The position numbers and the translations under genes were made by a program. The notes under the pieces are model-generated. The model was given only the letters and a program-made list of their open reading frames with translations, had not been told where the DNA came from and made no database searches. Positions 28,040 to 36,690 of a stretch of 64,000 nt of DNA are shown piece by piece. This DNA comes from Halobacillus ihumii (GTDB lineage Bacteria; Bacillota; Bacilli; Bacillales; Halobacillaceae). Positions within the stretch are counted from its first letter, which is position 1; each line of letters opens with the position of its first letter. The DNA is taken from the NCBI RefSeq assembly GCF_902726645.1, contig NZ_CACVAO010000001.1, positions 310,001 through 374,000 on the forward strand. Reading direction: 5' to 3'.

Positions 28040-28873
28040 CTATTCTCCTTTCAATTTCTCTTCGAATGCTTTCAACATCTCAGAGGCATTAGTTGATTTC
28101 CCTGTCCAAATTTCAAAAGCAAGAATCGCCTGGTTTAATAACATTCCATGACCGTAATGCAGTCGTGCCCCCTGTCGCTCAGCTTCTTTTAACAAGGAAG
28201 TCTTCATCGGGCGGTAAACGATATCGCTGACGATTGTATTAGGACCGATATCTGTAAGGGAAATCAGCTTTCGGTTAATCTCCGGTGCCATGCCAACGGA
28301 AGTGGTTTGGATGATGTGATCATATTGAGACAAATTTTCTTCGGCTTTCTGCAGGGAAAGGGCTTCTGAAGTTGATTGTACTTGTAAGTCTTCAATGACC
28401 TGCTGTGCTTTTTCAACTGTCCTGTTCGCCACGTCCACCTTCTTAATCCCCTGCTTAAGTAAAGCATAAAAAATACCCCTCGCGGCTCCGCCACTGCCGA
28501 GAATGAGTACTTTGTCAAATGGTTTCAGGGCATCATCATACCGATTAAGCAATGATGCCACATAACCTTGTCCGTCTGTATTGTATCCTATTAAACGCCC
28601 ATCATCTACTTTCACAGTATTGACAGCACCTAGAAACTTAGCTGCTTCATCTAACCCGTCCAGATAGGGAATAACTTTCTCTTTATACGGAACAGTGACA
28701 TTGAAACCATTAATTTTGCTGGATTTTAGCTTTTCCATCTGATAAGGGAACTGCTCAGCGTTACATTCATACAATTGGTATTCTCCCTCCAACCCATGCT
28801 GATCAAGCAGACGGTTGTGAATCCATGGAGAAAGAGAATGAGCGATTGGGTAGCCTATCAACCCTAGTTGCAT
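28040..28873 (-). CDS. aroE: Shikimate dehydrogenase
   Basis: A 277-residue NADP-dependent enzyme that reduces 3-dehydroshikimate. Substrate motif LIGYPIAHSLSPWIHN with the SxS pair, catalytic lysine in GFNVTVPYKEKV, cofactor loop LILGSGGAARGI and NRTVEKA. It lies between yqeH and yhbY as in B. subtilis. AGGAGG is placed well before ATG 28873. Confidence 0.96.
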   Translation of the reverse strand: MQLGLIGYPIAHSLSPWIHNRLLDQHGLEGEYQLYECNAEQFPYQMEKLKSSKINGFNVTVPYKEKVIPYLDGLDEAAKFLGAVNTVKVDDGRLIGYNTDGQGYVASLLNRYDDALKPFDKVLILGSGGAARGIFYALLKQGIKKVDVANRTVEKAQQVIEDLQVQSTSEALSLQKAEENLSQYDHIIQTTSVGMAPEINRKLISLTDIGPNTIVSDIVYRPMKTSLLKEAERQGARLHYGHGMLLNQAILAFEIWTGKSTNASEMLKAFEEKLKGE

Positions 28874-28885
28874 GTTATCTACCTC

Positions 28886-29986
28886 CTATATTAATGAACT
28901 TCTCAAGGATACCCGAACGCCTTTGGAGGCATAAGCTGTTACAGTTACATCTCCATCCGGGACTGTAATCCATCCTAATCCAGAAAATACAATATCCATT
29001 TTCGGTCGATCAATTTTAAACGTTGTCCCTTTTAAAGGCGGAAGCAGTTTAATCGTTTCCTGATCAGGTGGTGACAATAACTCACCCAGATGATTCTTAT
29101 ATAATTCATCGGCATTTTCCAGCTTGGTTCGATGGATTAGCATGTCATTAGAAAAGTAGCAAATAAATGAGCTGCGATCACCTGCTTCAAAGTCTAATCG
29201 TGCTAAACCACCGAAGTATAAAGTTTGTTGTTCATTTAGCTGATAAGCCTTAGGCTTCACCTCTTTACTAGGTGTAATTACCTTTAGGTCCTGATCTGAT
29301 ACATAATGGGCCATTTGATGACGATGGATGACTCCAGGAGTATCAAACAGAGAACTCTGTGCATCCAATGGAATATCAATAAATCCAAGAGTAGTTCCCG
29401 GGAAGTAGGAAGTAGTGATCGCATTTTTTACACCGGAAGTCCGATTAATCAAAGCATTGATGAAGGTTGATTTTCCAACATTCGTTGTCCCAACTACATA
29501 CACATCACCGTCATTCCTATAACGGTCTATAGCCTTAGAAAGGTCTTCAATTCCCTGTTGTTTTTCAGCTGATATTAAGTATATAGCCTCTATATCCAGG
29601 CCGTTCTCTTTCGCTTCATTCCGAAGCCATTGCTTTACTTTATTGTGATTTACCGATTTAGGCAGGACGTCCATTTTATTTCCAACTAGTATAATCGGGT
29701 TCTGGCCTGTTAATCGCTTCAGTCCGGGGATAAAACTCCCGTTAAAATCGAAAATATCCACTAATTGCACAATGAGACCTTTAGTTTTACTAATCTGATT
29801 TAACATCTCTAAAAAGTCATCATCCTGATAAGGAACATCCTGCACTTCATTATAATGTTTAAGCCGGAAACACCGTTTACAAATAACATCGTCTTTTTCA
29901 AGAGCAGACTGAGGGGCAAAACCCGCTTGTTTCGGATCTGTAGTTTGGATCTCCGCCCCACAACCCTGACAGATTATATCACTCAT
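28886..29986 (-). CDS. yqeH: Ribosome biogenesis GTPase YqeH
   Basis: A 366-residue circularly permuted GTPase. An N-terminal zinc finger (CQGCGAEI ... CKRCFRLKHY) precedes the G domain, whose motifs occur in the order G4 (VGNKMDVLP), G5 (ISAEKQQG), G1 (GTTNVGKSTFIN), G3 (FDTPGV). It acts in 30S subunit assembly. The start overlaps the yqeG stop (ATGA), so it is translationally coupled. Confidence 0.96.
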   Translation of the reverse strand: MSDIICQGCGAEIQTTDPKQAGFAPQSALEKDDVICKRCFRLKHYNEVQDVPYQDDDFLEMLNQISKTKGLIVQLVDIFDFNGSFIPGLKRLTGQNPIILVGNKMDVLPKSVNHNKVKQWLRNEAKENGLDIEAIYLISAEKQQGIEDLSKAIDRYRNDGDVYVVGTTNVGKSTFINALINRTSGVKNAITTSYFPGTTLGFIDIPLDAQSSLFDTPGVIHRHQMAHYVSDQDLKVITPSKEVKPKAYQLNEQQTLYFGGLARLDFEAGDRSSFICYFSNDMLIHRTKLENADELYKNHLGELLSPPDQETIKLLPPLKGTTFKIDRPKMDIVFSGLGWITVPDGDVTVTAYASKGVRVSLRSSLI

Positions 29987-30510
29987 CGTCCATTTCCCTC
30001 CTCCCAGGTAATTTTACCTTTTCGCTTCATCCAGCTTAAAATCCGCCGTTCAATTCTCCTGTTAAAGCGAGTCCAAAAACCATCTGTTTCAACAATAGGG
30101 ACAACTAAAATAGTATATAGTCCTGCTACGTTTCCTCCCAGAACATCTGTCATGAGTTGATCTCCAACTACGACAATTTCATTTTTTTGGATATTCATAT
30201 CCTTCCTGGCTCGTTTAAATGCCCTCGATAATGGCTTTCTGGCACTATGAATAAACGATGTGTTCAATGGTTCCGAAAATAGCTTCACTCGATTCTCATT
30301 ATTATTCGACGCAATCGTAACTTGAATACCATGATGATTCATGAGTCGAAACCAACTTACGATTTCCTCTGTCGCATCAGGCTCATCCCATGCAACCAGG
30401 GTATTATCTAAGTCGGTAATAATCCCTTTAATCCCTTTTTCCTTTAAACTTTCTGGGTCTATATCTTGTATGCTTTGCACATGCTCATTAGGTAAAAAAT
30501 GTTTAAACAT
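29983..30510 (-). CDS. yqeG: HAD-superfamily phosphatase YqeG
   Basis: A 175-residue HAD subfamily IIIA phosphatase. Catalytic DxDxT-type motif in GIITDLDNTLVAWDEP, then VTIASNNNENRV and VVGDQLMTDVLGGNVAG. The family includes the Gep4 phosphatidylglycerophosphate phosphatases, so a role in phospholipid synthesis is possible but not shown. ATG 30510 has GGAG 9 bases upstream; two earlier alternative codons are closer to it. First gene of the eight-gene operon to yqeM. Confidence 0.88.
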   Translation of the reverse strand: MFKHFLPNEHVQSIQDIDPESLKEKGIKGIITDLDNTLVAWDEPDATEEIVSWFRLMNHHGIQVTIASNNNENRVKLFSEPLNTSFIHSARKPLSRAFKRARKDMNIQKNEIVVVGDQLMTDVLGGNVAGLYTILVVPIVETDGFWTRFNRRIERRILSWMKRKGKITWEEGNGR

Positions 30511-30642
30511 CACCAATCACTCCATCCTTCACGACAAAATCTCCTTACCCATCATATACAAAATTTCTACAGGATTCAAAACAATAGTGAAACTTTCCTC
30601 TTCATGCTAAAAATCGTTCGACAATTCGCGACAAGATCGTCC

Positions 30643-30742
30643 TGTGGATAAGTTTATGCACATATTCCACACCCTAAATCCTTTGTCTTTACTATCCTGC
30701 TAAAAGTTATCGTTACACTTATCTACAATTACCTGTAGATAA
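30643..30742. promoter_or_regulatory. DnaA-box cluster upstream of sda
   Basis: One perfect DnaA box TTATCCACA on the minus strand (30651-30643), TTATGCACA (30654-30662), TTATCTACA (30719-30727) and the same in reverse (30742-30734), the last two forming a palindrome with a 6-base centre. TATTCCACA at 30663-30671 is a weaker match. In B. subtilis sda is activated by DnaA through such boxes, coupling it to replication initiation. Confidence 0.75.
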
Positions 30743-30815
30743 ATGGTGTATTGTAGGCCAACTTTGAACATGGTAAGGTAAACTTGCATTACTTAAATAT
30801 ACTATTTAATAAACA

Positions 30816-30848
30816 GGAGGTGGCTGTCACAAAAGTGGCAGAGAGATG
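30816..30848 (+). promoter_or_regulatory. Ribosome binding site of sda interrupted by a hairpin
   Basis: GGAGG (30816-30820) is 25 bases from the ATG (30846). Between them CTGTCAC (30824-30830), loop AAAA and GTGGCAG (30835-30841) form a 7-bp stem with one G-U pair. Folding removes 18 bases and leaves seven (TGG plus AGAG) between GGAGG and ATG. Confidence 0.6.
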
Positions 30849-30998
30849 AAGCAATTATCTGATACCCTGTTACTACAATCTTACCACAAAGCTATTGAAC
30901 TAAATCTATCACAAGACTTTATTAAACAAATTGAAGAAGAAATACACGAACGTTCTATTGCACATTTAATTAACAAGAAATTAAATCATGTAGGATAA
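30846..30998 (+). CDS. sda: Sda, checkpoint inhibitor of sporulation kinases
   Basis: A 50-residue protein, MKQLSDTLLLQSYHKAIELN at the start, then LSQDFIKQIEEEIHERSIAH. It aligns with B. subtilis Sda ([20 protein letters not shown]...) over its whole helical hairpin, with a slightly longer C-terminal tail (LINKKLNHVG). Sda binds the sporulation histidine kinase KinA and stops phosphate transfer while replication is active or damaged. It lies upstream of and divergent from yqeG, the same neighbourhood as in B. subtilis. DnaA boxes precede it and a terminator follows. Confidence 0.9.
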   Translation: MKQLSDTLLLQSYHKAIELNLSQDFIKQIEEEIHERSIAHLINKKLNHVG

Positions 30999-31033
30999 AA
31001 ATGGAACCACCTACAAATACTGAAAGTTATCCG

Positions 31034-31064
31034 CTCGTTTCCGGAGAAGGAAACGAGTTTTTTT
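31034..31064 (+). terminator. Intrinsic terminator of sda
   Basis: CTCGTTTCC (31034-31042), loop GGAGAA, GGAAACGAG (31049-31057), then seven T. Confidence 0.92.
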
Positions 31065-31159
31065 ATTTAAATTTTCTTTACTTATATTGTCGTGTCTCTT
31101 CTTATTTAAAAGAATTGTCAAAAATACTTCAAGATTCGTCATCTCAAAGTGTTATTCAG

Positions 31160-31189
31160 TTGAATATTCCTTTACTTTTTGATTACAAT
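31160..31189 (+). promoter_or_regulatory. Possible sigma-A promoter of the mrp operon
   Basis: TTGAAT (31160-31165), an 18-base spacer, TACAAT (31184-31189). It is the best candidate in the gap between the sda terminator and mrpA. Confidence 0.45.
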
Positions 31190-31253
31190 TGAGTGAGCAA
31201 CATTTACCTAAACTATTTCACTACCGGACTTAGCCAGAGGGAGGAACAACTAG

Positions 31254-33590
31254 ATGCTATTGGCTGTACTATTGCCTTTTATTATTGCCATTTTCATCCC
31301 ATTCCTAAGCAAATGGAAAGATAAATTTCATACAGGTTTCATTGTAACCGCTGTACCTGCTGTGATTTTTATTTATTTTGCACGATTCTTAGGGTCGGGA
31401 TTTGAACCGGTGTCCAGAGAGTATACTTGGATACCCTCTTTAAATATGAATATCGCTTTTTATTTAGACGGATTAAGCTTATTATTTGTTCTGCTAATCA
31501 GCGGAATTGGTGCCCTAGTTGCTTTTTATTCGATCTATTACTTACATAAAACAGAGCAGCTAGGACATTTTTACGTGTACTTTTTATTATTTATGGGATC
31601 GATGTTAGGTGTAGTCCTTTCTGATAACGTGTTTGTTTTATACACGTTCTGGGAATTTACCTCGTTGTCATCCTTCTTGCTTATTGGATACTGGCATTAT
31701 AAAGAACGTTCTAGATATGGTGCCTTAAAGTCAATGCTAATCACAATATTTGGCGGTCTTAGCTTATTGGGCGCTTTAATTTTCATGAGTGTGATTACAG
31801 GGTCAACGAGCATTCAACAAATTATCAGTCAGCAAGAACTTATTCTGAATCACGAATTCTTCCCTCTCATCCTTGTTTTCATTTTATTAGGTGCCTTTAC
31901 AAAGTCAGCACAGTTTCCATTCCATATTTGGCTGCCTGACGCAATGGAAGCTCCAACTCCTGTCAGTGCGTACTTGCACTCTGCAACAATGGTTAAAGCA
32001 GGGATCTTTTTAGTGGCGAGATTTTCACCTATGTTATCCTCCTCTGATTGGTTCTTTATCATTGTCTCAAGTGTTGGAATTGTTACGTTATGCTGGGGTT
32101 CATATATGGCCGTACGTCAAACCGACCTTAAAGCCATCCTGGCCTTCTCTACTATCAGTCAGCTTGGCATGATTATGGCCATGCTTGGGTTTGGTACAGA
32201 AGTTGCCGTATTTGCAGCTGTTTTCCACATTCTGAATCATGCAACCTTTAAAGGAAGCTTGTTTATGGTGGCGGGAATTGTTGACCATGAGACGGGGTCA
32301 CGCGATATCCGTAAGCTTGGTGGATTAATGACATTCCTTCCGATCACTGCAACGTTAGCTCTATTCGCTTCCTTTTCAATGGCCGGTGTCCCATTACCAT
32401 TCTTAAACGGGTTCTACAGTAAAGAATTATTCTTTGATGCGGCCATTCATTTTGAACAGACTACGACGGGATTCATAGCTTTTCTTAAAACAGCCTTCCC
32501 GTACTTAGCCGTTCTCGGAAGTATTTTTACTTTCGTCTATTCTATGTACTTCTTTTTCGGAACTTTTAGAGGAAATGCGAAGGTGGACGAACTCCCAAAG
32601 AAACCACATGAAGCCCCGATGGGAATGCTCGTATCACCGATGATTTTGGTGGCTGGGGTTATTATTATTGGGCTATTTCCTCAATTGATAAATGAACCAT
32701 TTATCCACCATGCGGCTTCAGCTGTAAAAGGTTTTGAACTTCCTGTTCATCATATAAAGTTTTGGCATGGAATTAAACTGCCGCTCATTATGTCACTGAC
32801 CGTTATTGCCTTTGGCACAGTCCTTGTTCTGTCTATGAGTAAATGGAAGGGGATCTACCGGTTTTTACCTGGAGTTCTGAGTTTGAATAAATTCTATGAT
32901 GGACTCGTTGATCGAACAGTAGGTTACTCTTCTGCTTTAACAAAAGGCTATATGAACGGGTCAATCGGTCAGTATATCCGATTAATTGTAGGGGCCATTA
33001 TTATTGGCTGCTTTGGAATCATGGCTGCAACAAATGGCTTTCGTCTGGAGACTGGAAATCTAGCCGATGTTACGGTAACTGAGGTGTTTGTCGCAGTAAT
33101 GATGGTCATTGCCGCCATCGGAACGATTATAGTTAGAAACCGAATAGCTGCAATTCTGATTTTAGGGGTTGTAGGGTATGGGCTCTCTCTCTTGTTCGTC
33201 ATCTATCGAGCTCCTGACCTGGCCTTAACTCAATTTATTATCGAGACGGTTACATTGGCTCTGTTTTTGCTAGTGTTTTATCACTTACCTAAGTTTGAGA
33301 ACCATACTCATTCTGCAAAAACTAAAACTTTCAATTTAATTATCTCTATAGGCTTCGGGGCTCTCATGACGATGATTGCTATCTCTGCCCATAGCAGTAA
33401 GATGTTCGACTCGATCGCCAGTTACTTTATCGAAAATTCATATAAACTAGGCGGTGGAGATAATATTGTCAATGTAATTTTGGTCGACATGCGTGGACTG
33501 GATACACTATTTGAAATTACTGTTCTTGGAATAGCAGCAATGGCTATTTATGGGCTGATTCGATTACGTGGAAACAGGAAGGGGGATTAA
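31254..33590 (+). CDS. mrpA: Mrp Na+/H+ antiporter subunit A
   Basis: A 778-residue membrane protein homologous to complex I NuoL, the largest subunit of the Mrp/Mnh cation-proton antiporter. The NuoL-like part carries LSSFLLIGYWHYKERSRYG, FPFHIWLPDAMEAPTPVSA and GSLFMVAGIVDHETGS. The MbhD-like (VFVAVMMVIAAIGTIIV, YRAPDLALTQFIIETVT) and MbhE-like (NIVNVILVDMRGLDTLFEI) regions follow. It ends normally after these, with no fused MrpB domain. GGGAGG precedes the ATG. The next gene is mrpC, only 3 bases away; mrpB, normally second in Bacillus, is absent. Confidence 0.96.
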   Translation: MLLAVLLPFIIAIFIPFLSKWKDKFHTGFIVTAVPAVIFIYFARFLGSGFEPVSREYTWIPSLNMNIAFYLDGLSLLFVLLISGIGALVAFYSIYYLHKTEQLGHFYVYFLLFMGSMLGVVLSDNVFVLYTFWEFTSLSSFLLIGYWHYKERSRYGALKSMLITIFGGLSLLGALIFMSVITGSTSIQQIISQQELILNHEFFPLILVFILLGAFTKSAQFPFHIWLPDAMEAPTPVSAYLHSATMVKAGIFLVARFSPMLSSSDWFFIIVSSVGIVTLCWGSYMAVRQTDLKAILAFSTISQLGMIMAMLGFGTEVAVFAAVFHILNHATFKGSLFMVAGIVDHETGSRDIRKLGGLMTFLPITATLALFASFSMAGVPLPFLNGFYSKELFFDAAIHFEQTTTGFIAFLKTAFPYLAVLGSIFTFVYSMYFFFGTFRGNAKVDELPKKPHEAPMGMLVSPMILVAGVIIIGLFPQLINEPFIHHAASAVKGFELPVHHIKFWHGIKLPLIMSLTVIAFGTVLVLSMSKWKGIYRFLPGVLSLNKFYDGLVDRTVGYSSALTKGYMNGSIGQYIRLIVGAIIIGCFGIMAATNGFRLETGNLADVTVTEVFVAVMMVIAAIGTIIVRNRIAAILILGVVGYGLSLLFVIYRAPDLALTQFIIETVTLALFLLVFYHLPKFENHTHSAKTKTFNLIISIGFGALMTMIAISAHSSKMFDSIASYFIENSYKLGGGDNIVNVILVDMRGLDTLFEITVLGIAAMAIYGLIRLRGNRKGD

Positions 33591-33593
33591 ATC

Positions 33594-33932
33594 ATGGAAA
33601 TCATCATGGCCGTTCTTGCTGGTATCTTATTTACCACAGCCGTTTATAACCTCCTCCAAAAGCAGATGCTTCGTATCATCATAGGTACGGCACTGCTTTC
33701 TCACGGTGCACATTTATTTATCCTGACAATGGGAGAATTGAAAGAAGGCGCACCTCCGATTCTTACGGAAGGGGTTGAACAATATACAGATCCGCTTCCA
33801 CAAGCATTGATTCTCACGTCCATTGTAATCAGCTTTGGAATCACGAGTTTATTACTTGTCCTGGCATATCGAACTTCTAAGATCAATGGTACAGATAATA
33901 TGGAGCAATTGAGAGGTAACGATTATGAGTAA
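33594..33932 (+). CDS. mrpC: Mrp Na+/H+ antiporter subunit C
   Basis: A 112-residue NuoK-like subunit with three membrane helices. Typical pieces: AGILFTTAVYNLLQKQMLRIIIGTALLSHG and TDPLPQALILTSIVISFG, the latter holding the conserved DPLPQALxLTAIVI motif. It follows mrpA by 3 bases and overlaps mrpD by 8, so expression is coupled. Confidence 0.96.
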   Translation: MEIIMAVLAGILFTTAVYNLLQKQMLRIIIGTALLSHGAHLFILTMGELKEGAPPILTEGVEQYTDPLPQALILTSIVISFGITSLLLVLAYRTSKINGTDNMEQLRGNDYE

Positions 33933-35409
33933 TTTAATATCACTTCCCATTATTCTGCCGCTTCTGGCAGGAATTATAGTCGCATTTTTTGCAAATAAGC
34001 TGCCGCTGGCACGAACCATGTCAAAAGTATTCGCCTTGATTAACCTGGCTGTTACCGGTTTTATTCTGTATCAAATCTACCAAAATGGACCCATTGTCCT
34101 TGAGACCGGTGATTGGGCAGCTCCCTATGGCATCATTCTCGTTGGGGATATGTTATCCATCACACTCGCTTTTACTACGAACATTGTTGCAGTTGCCTGC
34201 GTCTTTTACGCATCAAGATCTTTGACGGAACAACAGGAGTCCTATTATTTTTACAGCTTTTTCTTCCTGTTGATTACAGGAGTCAGTGGCGCATTTATTA
34301 CAGGGGATATTTTCAACTTGTTTGTGTTTTTTGAAGTACTGCTAATGGCTTCTTATGGTCTGATTGTCCTTGGAAATGGGCGAGCACAGCTTCGGGAGTC
34401 CATGAAATATGTGTTGATTAACTTGTTTTCTTCCATGGTTTTTGTCACAACCGTATCATTCCTGTATTCAGTGGTAGGTACGTTGAACATGGCTCATATT
34501 GCTGAGCGTGTTCAGGAAGTAGATCAACAGGGAATTCTTACGACAATTGGTATTTTATTGTTCTTCGTGTTTGCTACGAAGGCCGCCATTTTCCCATTGT
34601 ATTACTGGCTCCCCCATTCCTACAGTGTCCCTAATCCTGTTGTCTCAGCTTTATTTGGCGCATTATTGACGAAAGTAGGAATTTACTCGATCCTTCGGGT
34701 GTTCACTTTGATCTTTGCCTGGGAAGCAGATTTAACTCATATACTCTTTATTTATTTGGCTGCCTTCACCATGCTTTTTGGTGTGATCGGTGCTTTATCT
34801 ACAAATAATATTAAGCTGATCATCGCTTACAATATTATTCCGGCAGTTGGATTTATGATGATGGGAATCGGTGTTTTTACAGAAACGTCGATCAGCGGGA
34901 CGGTTTACTACTTAATTCATGATATGGTAATTAAGGGCGCACTCTTTTTATTAGTAGGAGTAATCGCATATGCAGCTGGAACATCGGATTTAAGAAAAAT
35001 AAACGGTTTGATTCATCATTACCCAGTTCTTGGCTGGTTTTTCTTTATTGCAACGCTCGTCTTGGCTGGTATTCCCCCGTTTAGCGGATTCATAGGAAAG
35101 CTTCTCCTCATTCAGGGAGCATTAGGACAAGAAGAGATTATGATCGTTATTATTGCCTTAATCACCAGCCTGCTTATCCTCTTCTCCATGATCCGCATTT
35201 TCATTCAAGGGTTTTGGGGAGAGAAACAAGAGCTTGCTCACCCTGAGAGAAAGCAGGCTGCCAATAAGATGACCTGGCCAATTGGATTGTTGTTATCCAT
35301 TTCTGTACTGCTCGGTGTAGGGGCCGAGTGGTTTTACCCTTCTGTTGAATGGATAGGCGAATATTTAATGAACCCGCAAATTTATATCGATTCTGTCCTA
35401 AAGGAGTAG
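33925..35409 (+). CDS. mrpD: Mrp Na+/H+ antiporter subunit D
   Basis: A 494-residue NuoN/NuoM-like antiporter subunit with about 14 membrane helices. Conserved features: FVFFEVLLMASYGLIVLGN with the functional glutamate, KAAIFPLYYWLPHSYSVPNPVVSALFGALLTKVGIY with lysines of the proton path, and LAGIPPFSGFIGKLLLIQGA. It overlaps mrpC and is followed by mrpE after 7 bases. Confidence 0.97.
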   Translation: MSNLISLPIILPLLAGIIVAFFANKLPLARTMSKVFALINLAVTGFILYQIYQNGPIVLETGDWAAPYGIILVGDMLSITLAFTTNIVAVACVFYASRSLTEQQESYYFYSFFFLLITGVSGAFITGDIFNLFVFFEVLLMASYGLIVLGNGRAQLRESMKYVLINLFSSMVFVTTVSFLYSVVGTLNMAHIAERVQEVDQQGILTTIGILLFFVFATKAAIFPLYYWLPHSYSVPNPVVSALFGALLTKVGIYSILRVFTLIFAWEADLTHILFIYLAAFTMLFGVIGALSTNNIKLIIAYNIIPAVGFMMMGIGVFTETSISGTVYYLIHDMVIKGALFLLVGVIAYAAGTSDLRKINGLIHHYPVLGWFFFIATLVLAGIPPFSGFIGKLLLIQGALGQEEIMIVIIALITSLLILFSMIRIFIQGFWGEKQELAHPERKQAANKMTWPIGLLLSISVLLGVGAEWFYPSVEWIGEYLMNPQIYIDSVLKE

Positions 35410-35416
35410 AAAGCTT

Positions 35417-35893
35417 ATGCCATTTCAAATCGTCATCAATTTGATCTTAGCTGTCATGTGGATGTTTTTAAGTGAAACTTACAATTTCAAAACATTCCTT
35501 GTCGGCTATCTATTAGGAATTGCCTTGCTCTTTCTATTACAACGATTTATTCCTGATGCTTTTTATTTGAGGAAAGTTGGAAAAGTATTTAATTTAATTT
35601 TATTATTTATTCGTGAGCTTGTACTCTCAAACATTGATATTGTCAAACATGTTTACCGACCTAAGCTTGATATTCAGCCTGGAATTTTCGCACTTCCCAC
35701 CGAGTTAAAAAGCAATTGGGAGATTACCCTGCTTGCTAATTTGATCACTTTGACTCCCGGTACCTTATCCTTGGTCATTAGTGATGATTATTCTGTTATT
35801 TATGTCCATGCTATGGATATTGCTGATGTAGAAGAATCGATTACCGAAATTAAGGAAACTTTTGAGAAAGCCATCATGGAGGTGACCCGCTAA
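35417..35893 (+). CDS. mrpE: Mrp Na+/H+ antiporter subunit E
   Basis: A 158-residue MnhE-family subunit with two N-terminal membrane helices and a cytoplasmic domain. Signature PGTLSLVISDDYSVIYVHAMDI is present (family pattern TPGTLxxxVxDDxxxxyVHxid). It has no complex I counterpart; in Bacillus its loss only partly impairs the antiporter. Length equals that of B. subtilis MrpE. It overlaps the mrpF start by one base. Confidence 0.96.
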   Translation: MPFQIVINLILAVMWMFLSETYNFKTFLVGYLLGIALLFLLQRFIPDAFYLRKVGKVFNLILLFIRELVLSNIDIVKHVYRPKLDIQPGIFALPTELKSNWEITLLANLITLTPGTLSLVISDDYSVIYVHAMDIADVEESITEIKETFEKAIMEVTR

Positions 35894-36204
35894 TGGAGGA
35901 TATCTTAACTTTTACCCAATCTTTAATTGATATCTCAGTCGTTATCTCAGTGGTTGGCGTGTCCATTTCCTTGCTTTTACTGTTGTACAGAACGGTGAAG
36001 GGCCCAACCAACCCGGACCGCGCTGTGGCTCTTGACACCATAGGAGTTAACATTATGGCACTGGCAGGGCTCATCGCCATCCACCTTGTAACAACAAAAG
36101 TGAATGATGTCATTTTGCTTATCGGAATCCTGCTGTTCATTGGAAATGTAGGATTGGCGAAATTTCTAGAAAAGGGTGTTATCATTGAGCGGGATATGGA
36201 TTAA
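35893..36204 (+). CDS. mrpF: Mrp Na+/H+ antiporter subunit F
   Basis: A 103-residue MnhF-family subunit with three membrane helices. Family motif KGPTNPDRAVALDTIGVNIMAL is present, followed by DVILLIGILLFIGNVGLAKFLEKG. GGAGGTGACCCGCTAATG shows a well-placed ribosome binding site. It overlaps mrpG. Confidence 0.96.
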   Translation: MEDILTFTQSLIDISVVISVVGVSISLLLLLYRTVKGPTNPDRAVALDTIGVNIMALAGLIAIHLVTTKVNDVILLIGILLFIGNVGLAKFLEKGVIIERDMD

Positions 36205-36556
36205 TGCTGTACTTGACATTCTGATTTCTCTTTCATTGCTCCTGGGGACATTTTTTATAGTGTCCACGGCTTTAGGCGTATTAAGATTTCCTGATGTCTA
36301 TACACGACTTCACGCAGCGACAAAGAGCTCCACTCTAGGAATCACAGGTATTCTTACCGGTGCTTTCCTGTTTATGTATGTTGAGCATGGCATTGTGAGT
36401 GGAAAACTTCTGTTAGGCATACTATTCATCCTGTTATCGGCCCCTGTAACAGGACACGTTCTTGGGAGGTCGGCCTACTATAGCCGAGTTCCTTTAAGCG
36501 ATAAAAGTGTTGAAGATGAGTATAAGGCACATGCAGAAAAAGTTAAGGAGCATTAA
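36185..36556 (+). CDS. mrpG: Mrp Na+/H+ antiporter subunit G
   Basis: A 123-residue MnhG-family subunit with three membrane helices. Family motif LGVLRFPDVYTRLHAATKSSTLG is present. No ATG is available near the expected N-terminus. A TTG at 36185 with AAGGGTG about 6 bases upstream gives nearly the B. subtilis length (124); a GTG at 36176 is possible. The start lies inside mrpF, and a terminator closes the operon. Confidence 0.93.
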   Translation: MSGIWINAVLDILISLSLLLGTFFIVSTALGVLRFPDVYTRLHAATKSSTLGITGILTGAFLFMYVEHGIVSGKLLLGILFILLSAPVTGHVLGRSAYYSRVPLSDKSVEDEYKAHAEKVKEH

Positions 36557-36571
36557 ATCACACGTTTTTCT

Positions 36572-36601
36572 AAGAAGCCGGAAATCCCGGCTTCTTTTTT
36601 T
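36572..36601 (+). terminator. Intrinsic terminator of the mrp operon
   Basis: AAGAAGCCGG and CCGGCTTCTT form a 10-bp stem followed by TTTTT, 15 bases after the mrpG stop. Confidence 0.92.
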
Positions 36602-36646
36602 ATCTTACTTTTTCATGCTGTACAAGCACAGGGACACGCTTCCACA

Positions 36647-36654
36647 CATACACT
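36647..36654 (+). promoter_or_regulatory. Possible sigma-E -10 element of sigK
   Basis: CATACACT fits the sigma-E -10 consensus CATACAnT, 36 bases before the GTG start. I find no good -35 at the right distance. GGGACACG at 36631 resembles the core of a SpoIIID site, which would be consistent with SpoIIID-dependent sigK expression. Confidence 0.35.
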
Positions 36655-36690
36655 TGTGATAGGCACATACTTACGGAGGTGTTGTGCATT

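Noticed and set aside
30820..30849. Nine-codon GTG-initiated leader peptide ending in TGA that overlaps the sda ATG
   Set aside because: The GTG overlaps the GGAGG itself, so no site is left to initiate it. Translational coupling cannot be excluded, but the hairpin explanation is better supported.
31001..31192. 63-codon plus-strand ORF after sda
   Set aside because: It runs straight through the sda terminator hairpin and T tract.
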